From Methanosarcina sp. KYL-1 (GTDB lineage Archaea; Halobacteriota; Methanosarcinia; Methanosarcinales; Methanosarcinaceae): a DNA stretch of 64,000 nucleotides. The notes under the pieces are model-generated. The model had not been told where the DNA came from and did no database searches. It saw only the letters and a list, made by a program, of their open reading frames with translations. Of the stretch, positions 27,167-36,337 are shown piece by piece. The stretch is from contig NZ_VOUA01000002.1 in the NCBI RefSeq assembly GCF_024372725.1, forward strand, positions 271,039 through 335,038, in the 5' to 3' direction. Within the stretch, counting starts at the first letter, position 1, and the number at the start of each line of letters is the position of its first letter. Both the position numbers and the translations under genes were made by a program.

Positions 27167-28294
27167 ATGACGCAGTATAAGATTCCGGTCCTTCCCGGTG
27201 ACGGGATAGGCCCAGAAATCATCGCAGAAGGCCGAAAAGTTATAGACGCCGCAGGCGAGAAATTCGGCTTTGACGTGGAATGGATAGAGTACCCTCACGG
27301 GGCAGACCATTACCTGGAAACGGGGGAACTGATTTCGGAAGAGACCTTAAAGGAATTATCCGGCTACCCTGCCATTTACCTTGGCTCCATCGGGGACCCG
27401 AGGATTGCCCCCGGCATTCTTGAGAAAGGGATCTTATTAACTGCGCGCTTCTACTTCGACCAGTACATCAACCTGCGCCCGATAAAACTCCTGGAAGGAG
27501 TCTGGACTCCCATCAAGGACAAGACCTCAAAGGATATCGATTTCACCGTGGTCAGGGAAAACACCGAGGACTTCTACATAGGAATCGGCGGCAGGGCAAA
27601 GAAAGGAGTGAGCAAGGACCTCCTTGAAGTCAAAAGGACACTCTACTCCGCAAAGTTCGGGCTGGACATCGAGACCGACAGCGAGGAAATTGGGTACCAG
27701 ATCGGCCTGATCTCCAAGGAAGGGACAAAGCGCGTGATAGAGTACGCTTTCGACCTTGCAGAAAAGAGCAAGAAACACGTCTCTTCGGTGGACAAGGCAA
27801 ACGTCCTCTCCGACATCTACGGTTTCTGGAGAGAAGAGTTCAACGCAGTCGCCGCATCCCACCCGGACGTTAGCACGGACTTCAACTTCGTTGACGCCAT
27901 CACCATGTGGTTTGTTAAAAACCCCGAATGGTTCGACGTGGTCGTAACCCCGAACATGTTCGGAGACATCATAACCGACCTCGGCGCCATGATCCAGGGC
28001 GGCCTCGGCCTTGCCCCGGGCGGGAACATAAACCCGAACGGCACAAGCATGTTCGAGCCAATCCACGGCTCAGCCCCGAAATACAAGGGCTTGAACAAGG
28101 TAAACCCGATTGCCACAATCTGGGCAGGGGCCATGCTCATCGAACAGCTTGGAGAAAAGGAAGCAGCAGACACCATCGTAGGCGCAATCCAGAAAAACAT
28201 TCTGGATGCAAAAGTCAGGACCTACGACATGGACGGATCCAGCGGCACCTCCGACGTCGGGGACGACATCGCAAGGCTCGTAAAGGAAGCATAA
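27167..28294 (+). CDS. leuB: 3-isopropylmalate dehydrogenase family enzyme
   Basis: A 375-residue NAD(P)-dependent beta-decarboxylating dehydrogenase. It starts [17 protein letters not shown] and has [49 protein letters not shown] and [13 protein letters not shown]. Such enzymes act on isopropylmalate, isocitrate or homoisocitrate; a methanogen homologue also serves coenzyme B synthesis. The leuD neighbour favours leucine or isoleucine synthesis. Length is slightly above bacterial LeuB, as in archaea. A strong GAAAGGAG ribosome site precedes the ATG. Confidence 0.9.
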   Translation: MTQYKIPVLPGDGIGPEIIAEGRKVIDAAGEKFGFDVEWIEYPHGADHYLETGELISEETLKELSGYPAIYLGSIGDPRIAPGILEKGILLTARFYFDQYINLRPIKLLEGVWTPIKDKTSKDIDFTVVRENTEDFYIGIGGRAKKGVSKDLLEVKRTLYSAKFGLDIETDSEEIGYQIGLISKEGTKRVIEYAFDLAEKSKKHVSSVDKANVLSDIYGFWREEFNAVAASHPDVSTDFNFVDAITMWFVKNPEWFDVVVTPNMFGDIITDLGAMIQGGLGLAPGGNINPNGTSMFEPIHGSAPKYKGLNKVNPIATIWAGAMLIEQLGEKEAADTIVGAIQKNILDAKVRTYDMDGSSGTSDVGDDIARLVKEA

Positions 28295-28448
28295 GCGAAA
28301 ATGCCCTTTCGGGCATACTTTTTTTAAAAATTCCTTAAATTGCAGGCCCTGGAAAGATTCTTTTTCCGGGGATTTTTCCTTTTGCAGGTTTTTCCTGCTT
28401 ACCATATTTCTTTTCGATTAATCCTTCCTGCGGGTTTTTTCTACGAGT

Positions 28449-28985
28449 TCACTTCTTTCCCTGATCACTGGTTTTTTCGTTTTCGGACTTATTCATTCTG
28501 CCGGATTTAAACCTCAGGCATTCTTTCAGGTTCTCATCGTTGTACATTAAAAAAATCGCCACCCCCAGCAAGAAGTAAAGCGCAGAAGCGAGATACCTGA
28601 ACCACAGGCTGCCAATAAGGGCAAAACTGCCTGCACCGAAATCGGAGGATAAAATCCCGTATACACACAGAAGATAGATACAGAAAACGCAGAAAGTGGA
28701 AACCAGTTCCGTGAAAGCGTACACAGCACACCTTTTAGGGCTTTTTAGAAGCCATCTTTCCCAGCCCAGTTCGGGGTATTCCTTGATGAAAGAAGATTCC
28801 AGTTCACGGATATATTCCCCGGCATTAATTATGGAAAGCCGCTCCCAGTGGTAGAGGCTCATGAAAGAAAGGATAATAAGAGGCAGGATCAGGAAGAGGG
28901 GATACAGGCTGTATTGAAAGGCAAGCCCGAGCAAAGTACCCGTGCCTGTGACTTCGAGAGCCAGGATCTTATATTGCTTATCCAT
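28449..28985 (-). CDS. Four-helix membrane protein; true start uncertain
   Basis: From ATG 28985 the frame gives 178 residues with about four membrane segments (LYPLFLILPLIILSFMSLY, TFCVFCIYLLCVYGI, WFRYLASALYFLLGVAIFL) and a charged tail. No function is recognised. The same frame is open for 53 codons upstream (to 29144) and reads like protein: LILEEFRSLRAEELGK runs straight into MDKQYKILALEV, a pattern common at the start of such families. Yet no ATG, GTG or TTG lies in that part, and a run of seven G bases is at 29124-29130. A rare start codon or a frameshift may apply. Confidence 0.65.
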   Translation of the reverse strand: MDKQYKILALEVTGTGTLLGLAFQYSLYPLFLILPLIILSFMSLYHWERLSIINAGEYIRELESSFIKEYPELGWERWLLKSPKRCAVYAFTELVSTFCVFCIYLLCVYGILSSDFGAGSFALIGSLWFRYLASALYFLLGVAIFLMYNDENLKECLRFKSGRMNKSENEKTSDQGKK

Positions 28986-29181
28986 CTTACCCAGTTCTTC
29001 TGCCCGCAGGGACCTGAACTCCTCAAGGATAAGGTCATGCTCAAAACTCTTTTCCTTATCTCCCCTCTCATCCTTTTCATCTGCTCCCCACCCTTTCGGA
29101 ATTTCCTCTTCTGGGATGTTCCACCCCCCCTTTCGCTGGAATAATCAGGGAGTATTTTCTGTCTTTGAAGATAGATTATTT

Positions 29182-30393
29182 CTATCCATAAAAATCAAGA
29201 CACTTATATTTTCTACACAGATTGTAATCAATATCATAGCATTTTGGCTCTGAAAACAATCCACGAGTTTTCAGAATCGGCTTTCCATCTTTGACCTCAA
29301 GGTAAAACACTGTATTGGCAAACCATAGAAGATATTCTTCGAAAAACTTATTTTGTAGGGTATTGAGTCGAAGAATATAAAGCGAAGATACTTTGTTTTT
29401 TTCCTCCCAAAACATATTATGCCTGAGATACTGGATGGCTATCTTTTCATCTGTAAAGCACAAAAAATCTGACAATGCGTCATAGACTACACAAATACTT
29501 TCACATCTTTTGTTCTTGAGGAACAGGAGTGATTTTTCGTAGAATTCGTTTAAAAGATGAGGGTTTCTTGGATCAGCGACTAAATAACCTTTATCAATTG
29601 TGCCCCCCCTCAACCGATTTGTAGAAAAAATAGAATTGATAAAACTTTTTAATGAGCCGGGGTTTTCGGAGCTTTTTAGTGACAGAGGGGTAAAGCAGTC
29701 AATAATGACTACATTATTGAGCGGAAGAGAACTGGCTACAAAATTGGGATTCTTCTGCTTAATTTTATTTATTATCTGATCACTTATATGCTCATGCGGC
29801 CTGGTGAATGTGAAATATATTACACCGGTGCGTCCATTATTAAGAATAGCGTTTGCAACGAATTTTTGTGCGATGCTCCACGGCCTCCAACATTCATCGG
29901 CTGCCAGGATTAACGGATACAGGCCCTTCTTCTTTCCTGGCTGTTTATTATGGGTTGCCCCAGGCCACCCTTTTTCAGACTCATCATTTGCTTCATTGAT
30001 TGCAGCGTCAATGCAGTCTGACCCAAAAGAATCCTTGATAAAATCGTGGAATTCAAGCCCATCCCTTTTGGAGAATTGAATGAGTTCAAGATTTAGTACA
30101 TTGTAAAATATTCTTACAACAACAAAAAACACAATCACCCATGTAATCAGCCCAATTATAAAGAAAATAGCTGCTACATCCAAATTAAGTATAAGCTTCA
30201 AGTGGATGAGAATAGAGGAAAACCACAAAAAAATCAAACAGGTGGATAAATCTTTTCTCCATCTCACAAATGCCTGCCTGCCCAGTACAAATGCAATTAA
30301 AAGCGTCAAAATAGAGGTGATAAGTTCCACCAGGTCTGTAAGAGCTTCATAATTAATATCCAGAGCTTGTAAAGTTTCGATGACTGATATCAT
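29182..30393 (-). CDS. Membrane protein with degenerate RecA/KaiC-like domain
   Basis: A 403-residue protein. Three hydrophobic segments occupy roughly residues 20-100. The rest reads like a RecA/KaiC-type ATPase fold: strand LYPLILAADECWRPWSIAQK where a P-loop is expected, strand GVIYFTFTRPHEHI, NNVVIIDCFTPL, then ESICVVYDALSDFLCF in the Walker B place. The glycines and lysine of Walker A are absent, so ATP hydrolysis is doubtful. It overlaps the DUF1989 gene by four bases, so the two are translated together. The pair is AT-rich against its neighbours. Function unknown; a membrane-bound sensor or effector is inferred. Confidence 0.65.
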   Translation of the reverse strand: MISVIETLQALDINYEALTDLVELITSILTLLIAFVLGRQAFVRWRKDLSTCLIFLWFSSILIHLKLILNLDVAAIFFIIGLITWVIVFFVVVRIFYNVLNLELIQFSKRDGLEFHDFIKDSFGSDCIDAAINEANDESEKGWPGATHNKQPGKKKGLYPLILAADECWRPWSIAQKFVANAILNNGRTGVIYFTFTRPHEHISDQIINKIKQKNPNFVASSLPLNNVVIIDCFTPLSLKSSENPGSLKSFINSIFSTNRLRGGTIDKGYLVADPRNPHLLNEFYEKSLLFLKNKRCESICVVYDALSDFLCFTDEKIAIQYLRHNMFWEEKNKVSSLYILRLNTLQNKFFEEYLLWFANTVFYLEVKDGKPILKTRGLFSEPKCYDIDYNLCRKYKCLDFYG

Positions 30394-30938
30394 TGAATTT
30401 TCACTTCTATTTTCCCTTCTGTCTTACATGCACCAGCTTCACTAGGACATGCTGAGATGGCAACTGTGCAATTTTTGAGGACGTAAAAGCTTACCGAATC
30501 ACCTTCCTTTACCCTTGATGTTCTGGTCTTGAACGAAAAGTCCTTGCAATCAAGCTCGAAATCCATGAACAGGTTTATTGTGCTGGGAAGATTTGGGAAA
30601 GGAACCCCGAGAGCAGAGGCTAAAAGATCCCTGCAACCATTCTTATCTTTTCCAAATTTTTCAGCATACAATTTTCTTCTGCAACCTGGATACAGAATAT
30701 TTGTGTCAGCATCAGAATTTATTGACGTGACCCGAAGAACCCCTTCCTCGTTTGAATCGAACAATTCATCCCCGCACTTCAGAACGAACCTGCGTAGCCT
30801 GTCAAGGGTTATACCCTGGTGATAACCAAGAAAAACCAAATCAGCTAACTGCCCCGCACCAATACAAGAAATTGATATGTTCTGGCCCTTTAATACTACA
30901 ACTGCCCTTGCTTCTCCTTTATCTAAAGTGAACTCCAA
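30390..30938 (-). CDS. DUF1989 (urea-carboxylase-associated) family protein
   Basis: A 182-residue protein with the DUF1989 pattern: ILYPGCRRKLY (residues 81-91), NGCRDLLASAL (100-110), STINLFMDFEL, VKEGDSVSFYVLKNCTVAIS and ACPSEAGACK. Cysteines C86, C102, C157 and C164 are at family positions and could bind zinc. Bacterial members form carboxyguanidine deiminase in guanidine breakdown, but no urea or guanidine genes are near. Here it is fused by a four-base overlap to a membrane RecA-like protein, an unusual partner. Substrate unknown. Confidence 0.72.
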   Translation of the reverse strand: MEFTLDKGEARAVVVLKGQNISISCIGAGQLADLVFLGYHQGITLDRLRRFVLKCGDELFDSNEEGVLRVTSINSDADTNILYPGCRRKLYAEKFGKDKNGCRDLLASALGVPFPNLPSTINLFMDFELDCKDFSFKTRTSRVKEGDSVSFYVLKNCTVAISACPSEAGACKTEGKIEVKIQ

Positions 30939-31377
30939 CTTTCCAACCTCAAGGCATTTATTAGCATTTTTATTAGAAGATATAACAATAAAGTTACTTA
31001 TACTGACGCGCCGATTTTAAATCTGACATTTCTGGTCTTCAAAAAAATACAGACTCAATCCTAAGCACTTGAGAATGGATCGTGAGTTATATATATGAGT
31101 ATATATAAAAACCATTTAAAAATAGTTTTTGTAACAGTGTTTCTAAAGACAAATCCTGATAAACACTATCATTGAATTCAAATATATTTATCAAAACAAG
31201 GATGAAACACCGTTGGTGATAGGAGAGCTTCTGGCTCGCCCGGGAGAAGCATGAGCAGAATCTGGAGGGGCACTGCCTCAGTTCAGAGACTGCAATAATC
31301 TTTAATTATATATCTCGTGAATTTAAATATAGAAAAATACAATTTTCAAGTAACCGTCAATTAGTGTGGGGGAGAAA
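30939..31377. other. Intergenic region with a GC-rich hairpin island
   Basis: Mostly AT-rich, but 31210-31300 is distinctly GC-rich and contains the hairpin GCTTCT/AGAAGC (31227-31250). A TATA-like AAATATATTTAT lies at 31177-31188, about 30 bases before it. A small RNA is possible. A 15-codon frame starting ATG 31251 is too short to support. Confidence 0.35.
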
Positions 31378-32076
31378 ATGCCTTTTGAAACCTGTGTAGT
31401 TGAGACTATCCAGAGAACGCCTGATATAAAGAGTATAAGATTTGAAAAGCCTCAGGGGTTTCGTTACCTTGCAGGCCAATACATATTCATAACTCTGGGC
31501 GGCGGTCCTGAAAAGATGACAAAACATTTTACGTTATCCAGCAGCCCTACTGAAGGCTTCCTTGAGATAACCAAGAGGCTGACAGGCCATCCCTTTTCAG
31601 ATGCTCTGGCAGGCCTGAATTCAGGTGATAAGGTTTCCATAAGGGGACCTTATGGCGAGTTCACCTTCCAGGGTGAGTATGATAAGGTAGGAATGCTTTC
31701 GGGAGGCATAGGCATAACTCCACTGCGAAGCATGATCAAATATTCGATCGATAAGGAGCTAGGTACCAGCATAATCCTGCTTTACTCAAACAGCCGCGAG
31801 AGTGATATAGCCTTCATGGATGAGCTGGAAGGTATGCAGAGGGAAAAACCTGACATAAAAGTAATTGAAACAGTCACCCGACCCGGACAGGAATGGAAGG
31901 GAGTGACCGGGAGAATCAATGCCGAAATGGTAAAAAAATATATGCCGGATTACATAGAACGCACATTCTATACCTGCGGCCCACCGAAGATGGTAGAGGC
32001 AATGGTTTCTCTTATGAGGGAGCTGGGAGTGCCGGAGGAGCAGATAAAGCAGGAAAATTTTTACGGCTATGATTGA
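31378..32076 (+). CDS. Ferredoxin-NADP reductase-like flavoprotein
   Basis: A 232-residue oxidoreductase of the FNR family. The FAD barrel holds the flavin motif HFTLSSSPTEG and VSIRGPYGEF; the nucleotide domain holds GGIGITPLRSMIKY and the closing TCGPPKMVEAMVSLMRELGV. ATG 31378 with GGGGGAG ahead is clear. There is no fused ferredoxin domain, so it needs a separate electron partner. It may transfer electrons between NAD(P)H and a ferredoxin or haem protein. It stands alone. Confidence 0.87.
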   Translation: MPFETCVVETIQRTPDIKSIRFEKPQGFRYLAGQYIFITLGGGPEKMTKHFTLSSSPTEGFLEITKRLTGHPFSDALAGLNSGDKVSIRGPYGEFTFQGEYDKVGMLSGGIGITPLRSMIKYSIDKELGTSIILLYSNSRESDIAFMDELEGMQREKPDIKVIETVTRPGQEWKGVTGRINAEMVKKYMPDYIERTFYTCGPPKMVEAMVSLMRELGVPEEQIKQENFYGYD

Positions 32077-32087
32077 TTCCTTAGCAA

Positions 32088-32191
32088 TGTCCTGAACAAT
32101 ATCCACCAAAACAGGATTGAAATTCTTTTTTTTAAGACGCAGAAATCCTGAGATATCCGCGAGCAATATCCACTAAAACAAGGTTTGGAAC
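32088..32191 (+). CRISPR. Two-repeat CRISPR-like relic
   Basis: Two imperfect direct repeats, 32088-32123 (36 bases) and 32155-32191 (37 bases), are separated by 31 bases. They share CAATATCCAC and AAAACA followed by GGATTGAAA or GGTTTGGAA. The second copy opens ATCCGCGAGCAATATCCAC, close to what I recall of the 37-base Methanosarcina CRISPR repeat that ends GGATTGAAAC. There are no cas genes or further units nearby. This is most likely a decayed mini-array or a stray repeat copy, not an active locus. Confidence 0.45.
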
Positions 32192-32264
32192 TCGGGAAGT
32201 CATACAACCCTCCTTTTCAGTTGCCTTTAAATCCCATAAACCTCCTACTATTTCCCAGATCGAC

Positions 32265-33305
32265 GTGGCACGGAAAAAGCAATTTGAAAAGCCCCTTCAT
32301 GGGGATAAGGAAAGCCTGCGCTTTGCGACCCCCGAACCGATTGCCCGCTACAGGGCACAGCGCCTGAGATGCAGGGCCCTGGCGGACATCAGCTGCGGGA
32401 TAGGAGGGCAGACGGTTTTTTTTGCACAGCAGTGCGAGTTTGTGTATGCAGTGGAAATCGACCCTGAGAGGATCGAGTATGCAAAGCAGAACTGCGAGAT
32501 GTACGGGCTCGACAACGTGAAGTTCATATGCGGGGATGCCCTTGACCCGAAAGTCATCGAGCAGATCCCGGCAGTCGATGTGGTTTTTTCGGACCCCTTC
32601 CGCCCTCCGGAGGAAGATGAAAGGCAGGTCTCATGCCTGGAACCCGGGATCCCGAACGTGCTTTCGGCTTACGGGGAGAAGACGAAAAACTTTGCCTTCG
32701 AAGCCCCGCCCCAGATGCCTCCCGAGAGGATTCCCTTTGACTGCGAAAAAGAATACATCTCCTTGGACGGGCAGCTCAACCGCCTTACCCTCTACTTCGG
32801 CGGGCTCAAACAGTATGAACGGCTGGCTGTGGCCCTCCCCGCAGGCGAGGGGCTCATATCAAAGGCCCTCCCGCTTCCACCCGTGAGGGAAAGCGAAAAG
32901 ATGAAACTCTACGCCTACGAGCCCGAGCCTTCTGTTATGGCGGCAGGGCTGCTTCCGGAACTTGCAGACTCCATGATTGAAACCGTGGGGCCCTTTGCCG
33001 GGGGCTTCGAACTCTTCAGGGTGGATAAAAAAAGGCTTCTATTTACCTCGGACGCCCTGGTCAAGCAGCCCATGATCAAGCACCACTACCTTGTCCTGAA
33101 GGTATGTCCTTTTGAACCCGGGGAAATTAACCGGTTTTTGAGAGACAGGAACGTGGGGAGCGTTGTGCTGAGGGCCGGAGTGAAACCCGAGGACTACTGG
33201 GAAGTCCGAAAAGAGGTAGAAAAAGGCCTTGAAGGGAAAAAGACAGTGCACCTCTTTGTAAAGGAAGGCAGGGCAATTCTCTGCGAAGTGATCTTTCAGG
33301 ATTGA
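32265..33305 (+). CDS. Class I methyltransferase with THUMP-like C-terminus
   Basis: A 346-residue protein with the AdoMet motif LADISCGIGGQTVFFAQQ, AVEIDPERIEYAKQN, ICGDALDP and VDVVFSDPFRPPEEDERQ. The C-terminal half (to VHLFVKEGRAILCEVIF) resembles the THUMP-like domain found in uncharacterised methyltransferases. RNA is the likeliest substrate. GTG 32265 is the start used; the ribosome site is weak. A minisatellite begins at its stop codon and appears to be built from the last codons of this gene. Confidence 0.75.
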   Translation: MARKKQFEKPLHGDKESLRFATPEPIARYRAQRLRCRALADISCGIGGQTVFFAQQCEFVYAVEIDPERIEYAKQNCEMYGLDNVKFICGDALDPKVIEQIPAVDVVFSDPFRPPEEDERQVSCLEPGIPNVLSAYGEKTKNFAFEAPPQMPPERIPFDCEKEYISLDGQLNRLTLYFGGLKQYERLAVALPAGEGLISKALPLPPVRESEKMKLYAYEPEPSVMAAGLLPELADSMIETVGPFAGGFELFRVDKKRLLFTSDALVKQPMIKHHYLVLKVCPFEPGEINRFLRDRNVGSVVLRAGVKPEDYWEVRKEVEKGLEGKKTVHLFVKEGRAILCEVIFQD

Positions 33306-33438
33306 AATGTTTCAGAATTGAAATGTTTCAGAATTGAAATGTTTCAGAATTGAAATGTTTCAGAATTGAAATGTTTCAGAATTGAAATGTTTCAGAATTG
33401 AAATGTTTCAGAATTGAAATGTTTCAGAATTGAAAATA
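33295..33438 (+). repeat. 16-bp tandem repeat at a gene 3' end
   Basis: ATTGAAATGTTTCAGA is repeated eight times without change from 33301 to 33428, with partial units at each end. The unit matches the last codons and stop of the preceding gene (TTTCAGGATTGA), so the array probably arose by slippage from the gene's own end. Each unit carries a stop. Confidence 0.95.
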
Positions 33439-33447
33439 GAAAAAAGA

Positions 33448-33478
33448 ACCGGGCCTTAGACCCGGTGTCTGTTTTATT
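33448..33478 (+). terminator. Hairpin and T-rich tail between convergent genes
   Basis: ACCGGG (33448-33453) and CCCGGT (33461-33466) form a six-pair stem with loop CCTTAGA, followed by GTCTGTTTTATT. It lies between the methyltransferase and alaS, which converge here. Confidence 0.5.
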
Positions 33479-33556
33479 GTCCACTTTTAGTTATATTCTT
33501 ATATTTTTGACTGAATCAGCCGATTATTCAGGTCGATTCATTCAAGCCGAATTAAT

Positions 33557-36337
33557 TCAAGCCTTCTTCCCGCATGCCTCTTTCACGAGTTCAAGCCCGC
33601 GGGCAAGGGCGTCTTCGATCCTGGTAGGATCGGTCCCGCCGCCCATGGCAAGGTCCGGCTTTCCTCCACCGCCTCCACCGACGACTTTTGACATTTCCCG
33701 GACAAGGGACCCAGCATTAATTCCGCACTCGAGGGCTTTCTTGCCGGCAGATGCCACGATCTTGACTCCCCCGGCCTCGCTTATGAGGAGGGTGACAACA
33801 TCCTCGTTTTTAAGGAATTCAGTGGCGATCTTCTGAAGTTCCAGGGCATCGGCGCCAGGTACGGACTCGGCAATAACCCTGAGGCCCGAAAGTTCTGCGG
33901 CGTTTCCGAGCATCCGGTAGACCCTGGCACGGGCGAGTTCTTCCTTGAGCCGCTCGTTTTCTTTCTTGAGGTCCTTCCATTCCCCGAAGAAGCGCTCGAC
34001 ACTTCCGGGGAGGTGATCGGGGGGTACGCTCAGGGTCTTAGAGGAATCGACCAGAAGGGACTCCATCTTCTGCATGGCCCTGACAGCAGCGGTTCCGGCT
34101 GCAAACTCGACTCTTTCCACCCCGTCCTGGATCCTCTCGGTCTTCAGGATCTTGATAGGGCCTATTATGCCCGTACTCAGGCAGTGGGTCCCTCCGCAGG
34201 CTTCCACGTCATCGCCCACTTTTACGACCCTGATCTTCTCTCCGGGGGGCACTCCGCCCTGGTAAAGCCCGAACCCATATTCCTGCTCGGCTTCGGTCCT
34301 GGGCATCCATTCAGTGACCACGCGCTTGTTTTCCATCACGGTCCTGTTTGCCAGGAGTTCGATCTGCTTCAGTTCTTCAGGGGAGATGTGCTTGTAGTGA
34401 GAAAGGTCAAGCCTGGAATGGTCCTCAAACTTCTGGGCACCGGCCTGCCAGATGTGCTTCCCGAGGACTTTCCTTGCGGCATCGTTTACGATGTGGGTTG
34501 CGGTGTGGTGCCGGGCAAGGGTCATTCTCCGCTCTTCGTCCACATTTCCTACGATGATGTCGCCTTTACCGATCTCCGGTTCCCCTTCGGGACTTTCCAG
34601 GGTATGGACTATGACCCCGTTGTAGACCTGGACGTCCACCACTTTATACACAGTATAACCGGCAGTGATTGTCCCGAGGTCAGCAGGCTGGCCGCCGCCT
34701 TCCGCATAGAAGAAGGTGCTGTCCAGCACGACGTGCCTGTCAAAGACATCCAGGACAACCGCTTCGAACTCCAGGCGTGTAGGCTCGTCATAGAAGCGGC
34801 GCTTGGTTTTGGGGAGGTGGCTGAGCCGCTCGGCAAAGGGGATTTCTTCAGCTGCCTTTTCCTCTGCCTTGTTGTGCAACTCGCCGATGATTGAATAGAA
34901 GTTGTCCGGGAACTCTACTCCCACCCCTAGTTCGGATGCAACGTCCTTTGCCATCTCGGGCGGGATGCCGTGAGAATCGTAAAGTTCGGTTAACTGGGAC
35001 AGGGGAATCTTTTCCCCGCTCTTCTTGAAATGGGATGCCGACTTCTGGATAATCCTGCGGCCCCTCTCCATGGTGCTGTTGAACTTTTCTTCTTCAGACT
35101 CCAGAATGTCCTGGATGACCGGGAAGTTTTCCCTGAACTCGGGATATTCGGGCATGTTCCTGATGTGCATGTCCACGATTTCGGAGAGCGGGAGCCTGAT
35201 ATCCAGGTCATTCATCATGCGCAGAGTCCTTCTAAGGACCAGGCGAGCCAGGTAGCCGCCCTTGACGTTTGAGGGGATGACGCCGTCGCCCAGCATGAAA
35301 GTCAGGCAGCGGCTGTGGTCCGTGATCGCATAGACCTTTTCTACGGGTTCCATGATGGCCGAGAGCTTGTCCACGGTCATCCCTATGTTTGATGCCACCT
35401 GTTTCCGAAGTTCCAGCAGGTTTGCCTTTTCGCTTACGTCCATGAGCCCTGCAAGCCTTGCGTTCTGGGCCAGGATGTTTGCATATTCGGAGTCGTTCAG
35501 TTCGTGTTCGATCCCCGCAAGCCCCATGAGTTCGTTTACGATGCCCGGGAAAAGCGCATCATAGATGGTGGGGGAACCCTTTGAAGCCCAGACAAAACGC
35601 TCGAGCCCGTACCCGGTATCCACGATATAGTTGTCCATTTTGGAGTAGGTCTCACCCTTGATCGGGATGTCCCCGTTCTTATCAACCCGCAGGTTCATGA
35701 ACACAAGGGTTGCAAGCTCGAGCCCGTGTACGATAACTTCCACACAGGGTCCGGCATTGCCGCCGCCTGCCCAGGGCTCTTCCTTGTAGGTTACGGCGAA
35801 GGGATCGACCTTAAGCGAGTTTAAAAGCTCGTCGCAGAGTTCAAGGGTATGTTCCTTCCAGTAGATCTCGTTGTCCTTCTTGTTGAAGGCGTGGTGCGCC
35901 ATCATTTCAAAGGTTGTCAGGTGGCGCCCACTCCTGCCCACAGAGTCCAGGTCGTTTAAGCGGATGCAGGGCTGGGAAATTGTGAGGGGGTTTGCCGGGG
36001 GAGGGACCTGCCCTGAGGTAACGAAAGGCTGGAAGTCTGCAATGGAAGCTATGGTCAGGTAAATATCGTCCCTCCAGCGGGCAATAACGGGATAGCGATC
36101 GATCCGGGTGTGCCCACGGGCCTCAAAGAAGGAAAGGTAATACTCGCGCATCTCTGAGATATTGAATTCCCGGGAAAAAGCAGAATTCCCGATAAAGGAA
36201 TAGGGGTCGCAGGGCGCATCTCCGCATGTCTCTCGGTCAAGGTCTCGCGTCCAGAAGAACGTTCCACATTTGGAGCACTGCTTCCGAACGAACCCATTAT
36301 TTTTGAAAAAGTCAAGTTGATACTCATCTTCAAGCAT
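33557..36337 (-). CDS. alaS: Alanyl-tRNA synthetase, archaeal type
   Basis: A 926-residue enzyme charging tRNA-Ala. The N-terminal CSKCGTFFWTRDLDRETCGD is the archaeal zinc-ribbon-like leader, and the class II core follows (SFFEARGHTRIDRYPVIARW; HHAFNKKDNEIYWKEHTLEL). The editing domain carries HHTATHIVNDAARKVLG and the matching CGGTHCLSTG zinc ligands. The C-terminal DHHA1 domain ends SKVVGGGGGGKPDLAMGGG. Length is as expected for archaeal AlaS. It is transcribed alone toward the methyltransferase. Confidence 0.97.
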   Translation of the reverse strand: MLEDEYQLDFFKNNGFVRKQCSKCGTFFWTRDLDRETCGDAPCDPYSFIGNSAFSREFNISEMREYYLSFFEARGHTRIDRYPVIARWRDDIYLTIASIADFQPFVTSGQVPPPANPLTISQPCIRLNDLDSVGRSGRHLTTFEMMAHHAFNKKDNEIYWKEHTLELCDELLNSLKVDPFAVTYKEEPWAGGGNAGPCVEVIVHGLELATLVFMNLRVDKNGDIPIKGETYSKMDNYIVDTGYGLERFVWASKGSPTIYDALFPGIVNELMGLAGIEHELNDSEYANILAQNARLAGLMDVSEKANLLELRKQVASNIGMTVDKLSAIMEPVEKVYAITDHSRCLTFMLGDGVIPSNVKGGYLARLVLRRTLRMMNDLDIRLPLSEIVDMHIRNMPEYPEFRENFPVIQDILESEEEKFNSTMERGRRIIQKSASHFKKSGEKIPLSQLTELYDSHGIPPEMAKDVASELGVGVEFPDNFYSIIGELHNKAEEKAAEEIPFAERLSHLPKTKRRFYDEPTRLEFEAVVLDVFDRHVVLDSTFFYAEGGGQPADLGTITAGYTVYKVVDVQVYNGVIVHTLESPEGEPEIGKGDIIVGNVDEERRMTLARHHTATHIVNDAARKVLGKHIWQAGAQKFEDHSRLDLSHYKHISPEELKQIELLANRTVMENKRVVTEWMPRTEAEQEYGFGLYQGGVPPGEKIRVVKVGDDVEACGGTHCLSTGIIGPIKILKTERIQDGVERVEFAAGTAAVRAMQKMESLLVDSSKTLSVPPDHLPGSVERFFGEWKDLKKENERLKEELARARVYRMLGNAAELSGLRVIAESVPGADALELQKIATEFLKNEDVVTLLISEAGGVKIVASAGKKALECGINAGSLVREMSKVVGGGGGGKPDLAMGGGTDPTRIEDALARGLELVKEACGKKA

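Noticed and set aside
32088..32191. Active CRISPR array
   Set aside because: Only two diverged repeats, no leader and no cas genes nearby. It is kept only as a relic.
34013..34894. Long plus-strand frame of 293 codons inside alaS
   Set aside because: It lies opposite alaS, whose motifs are complete, and its product shows no family pattern. It is a shadow frame of GC-rich coding sequence.
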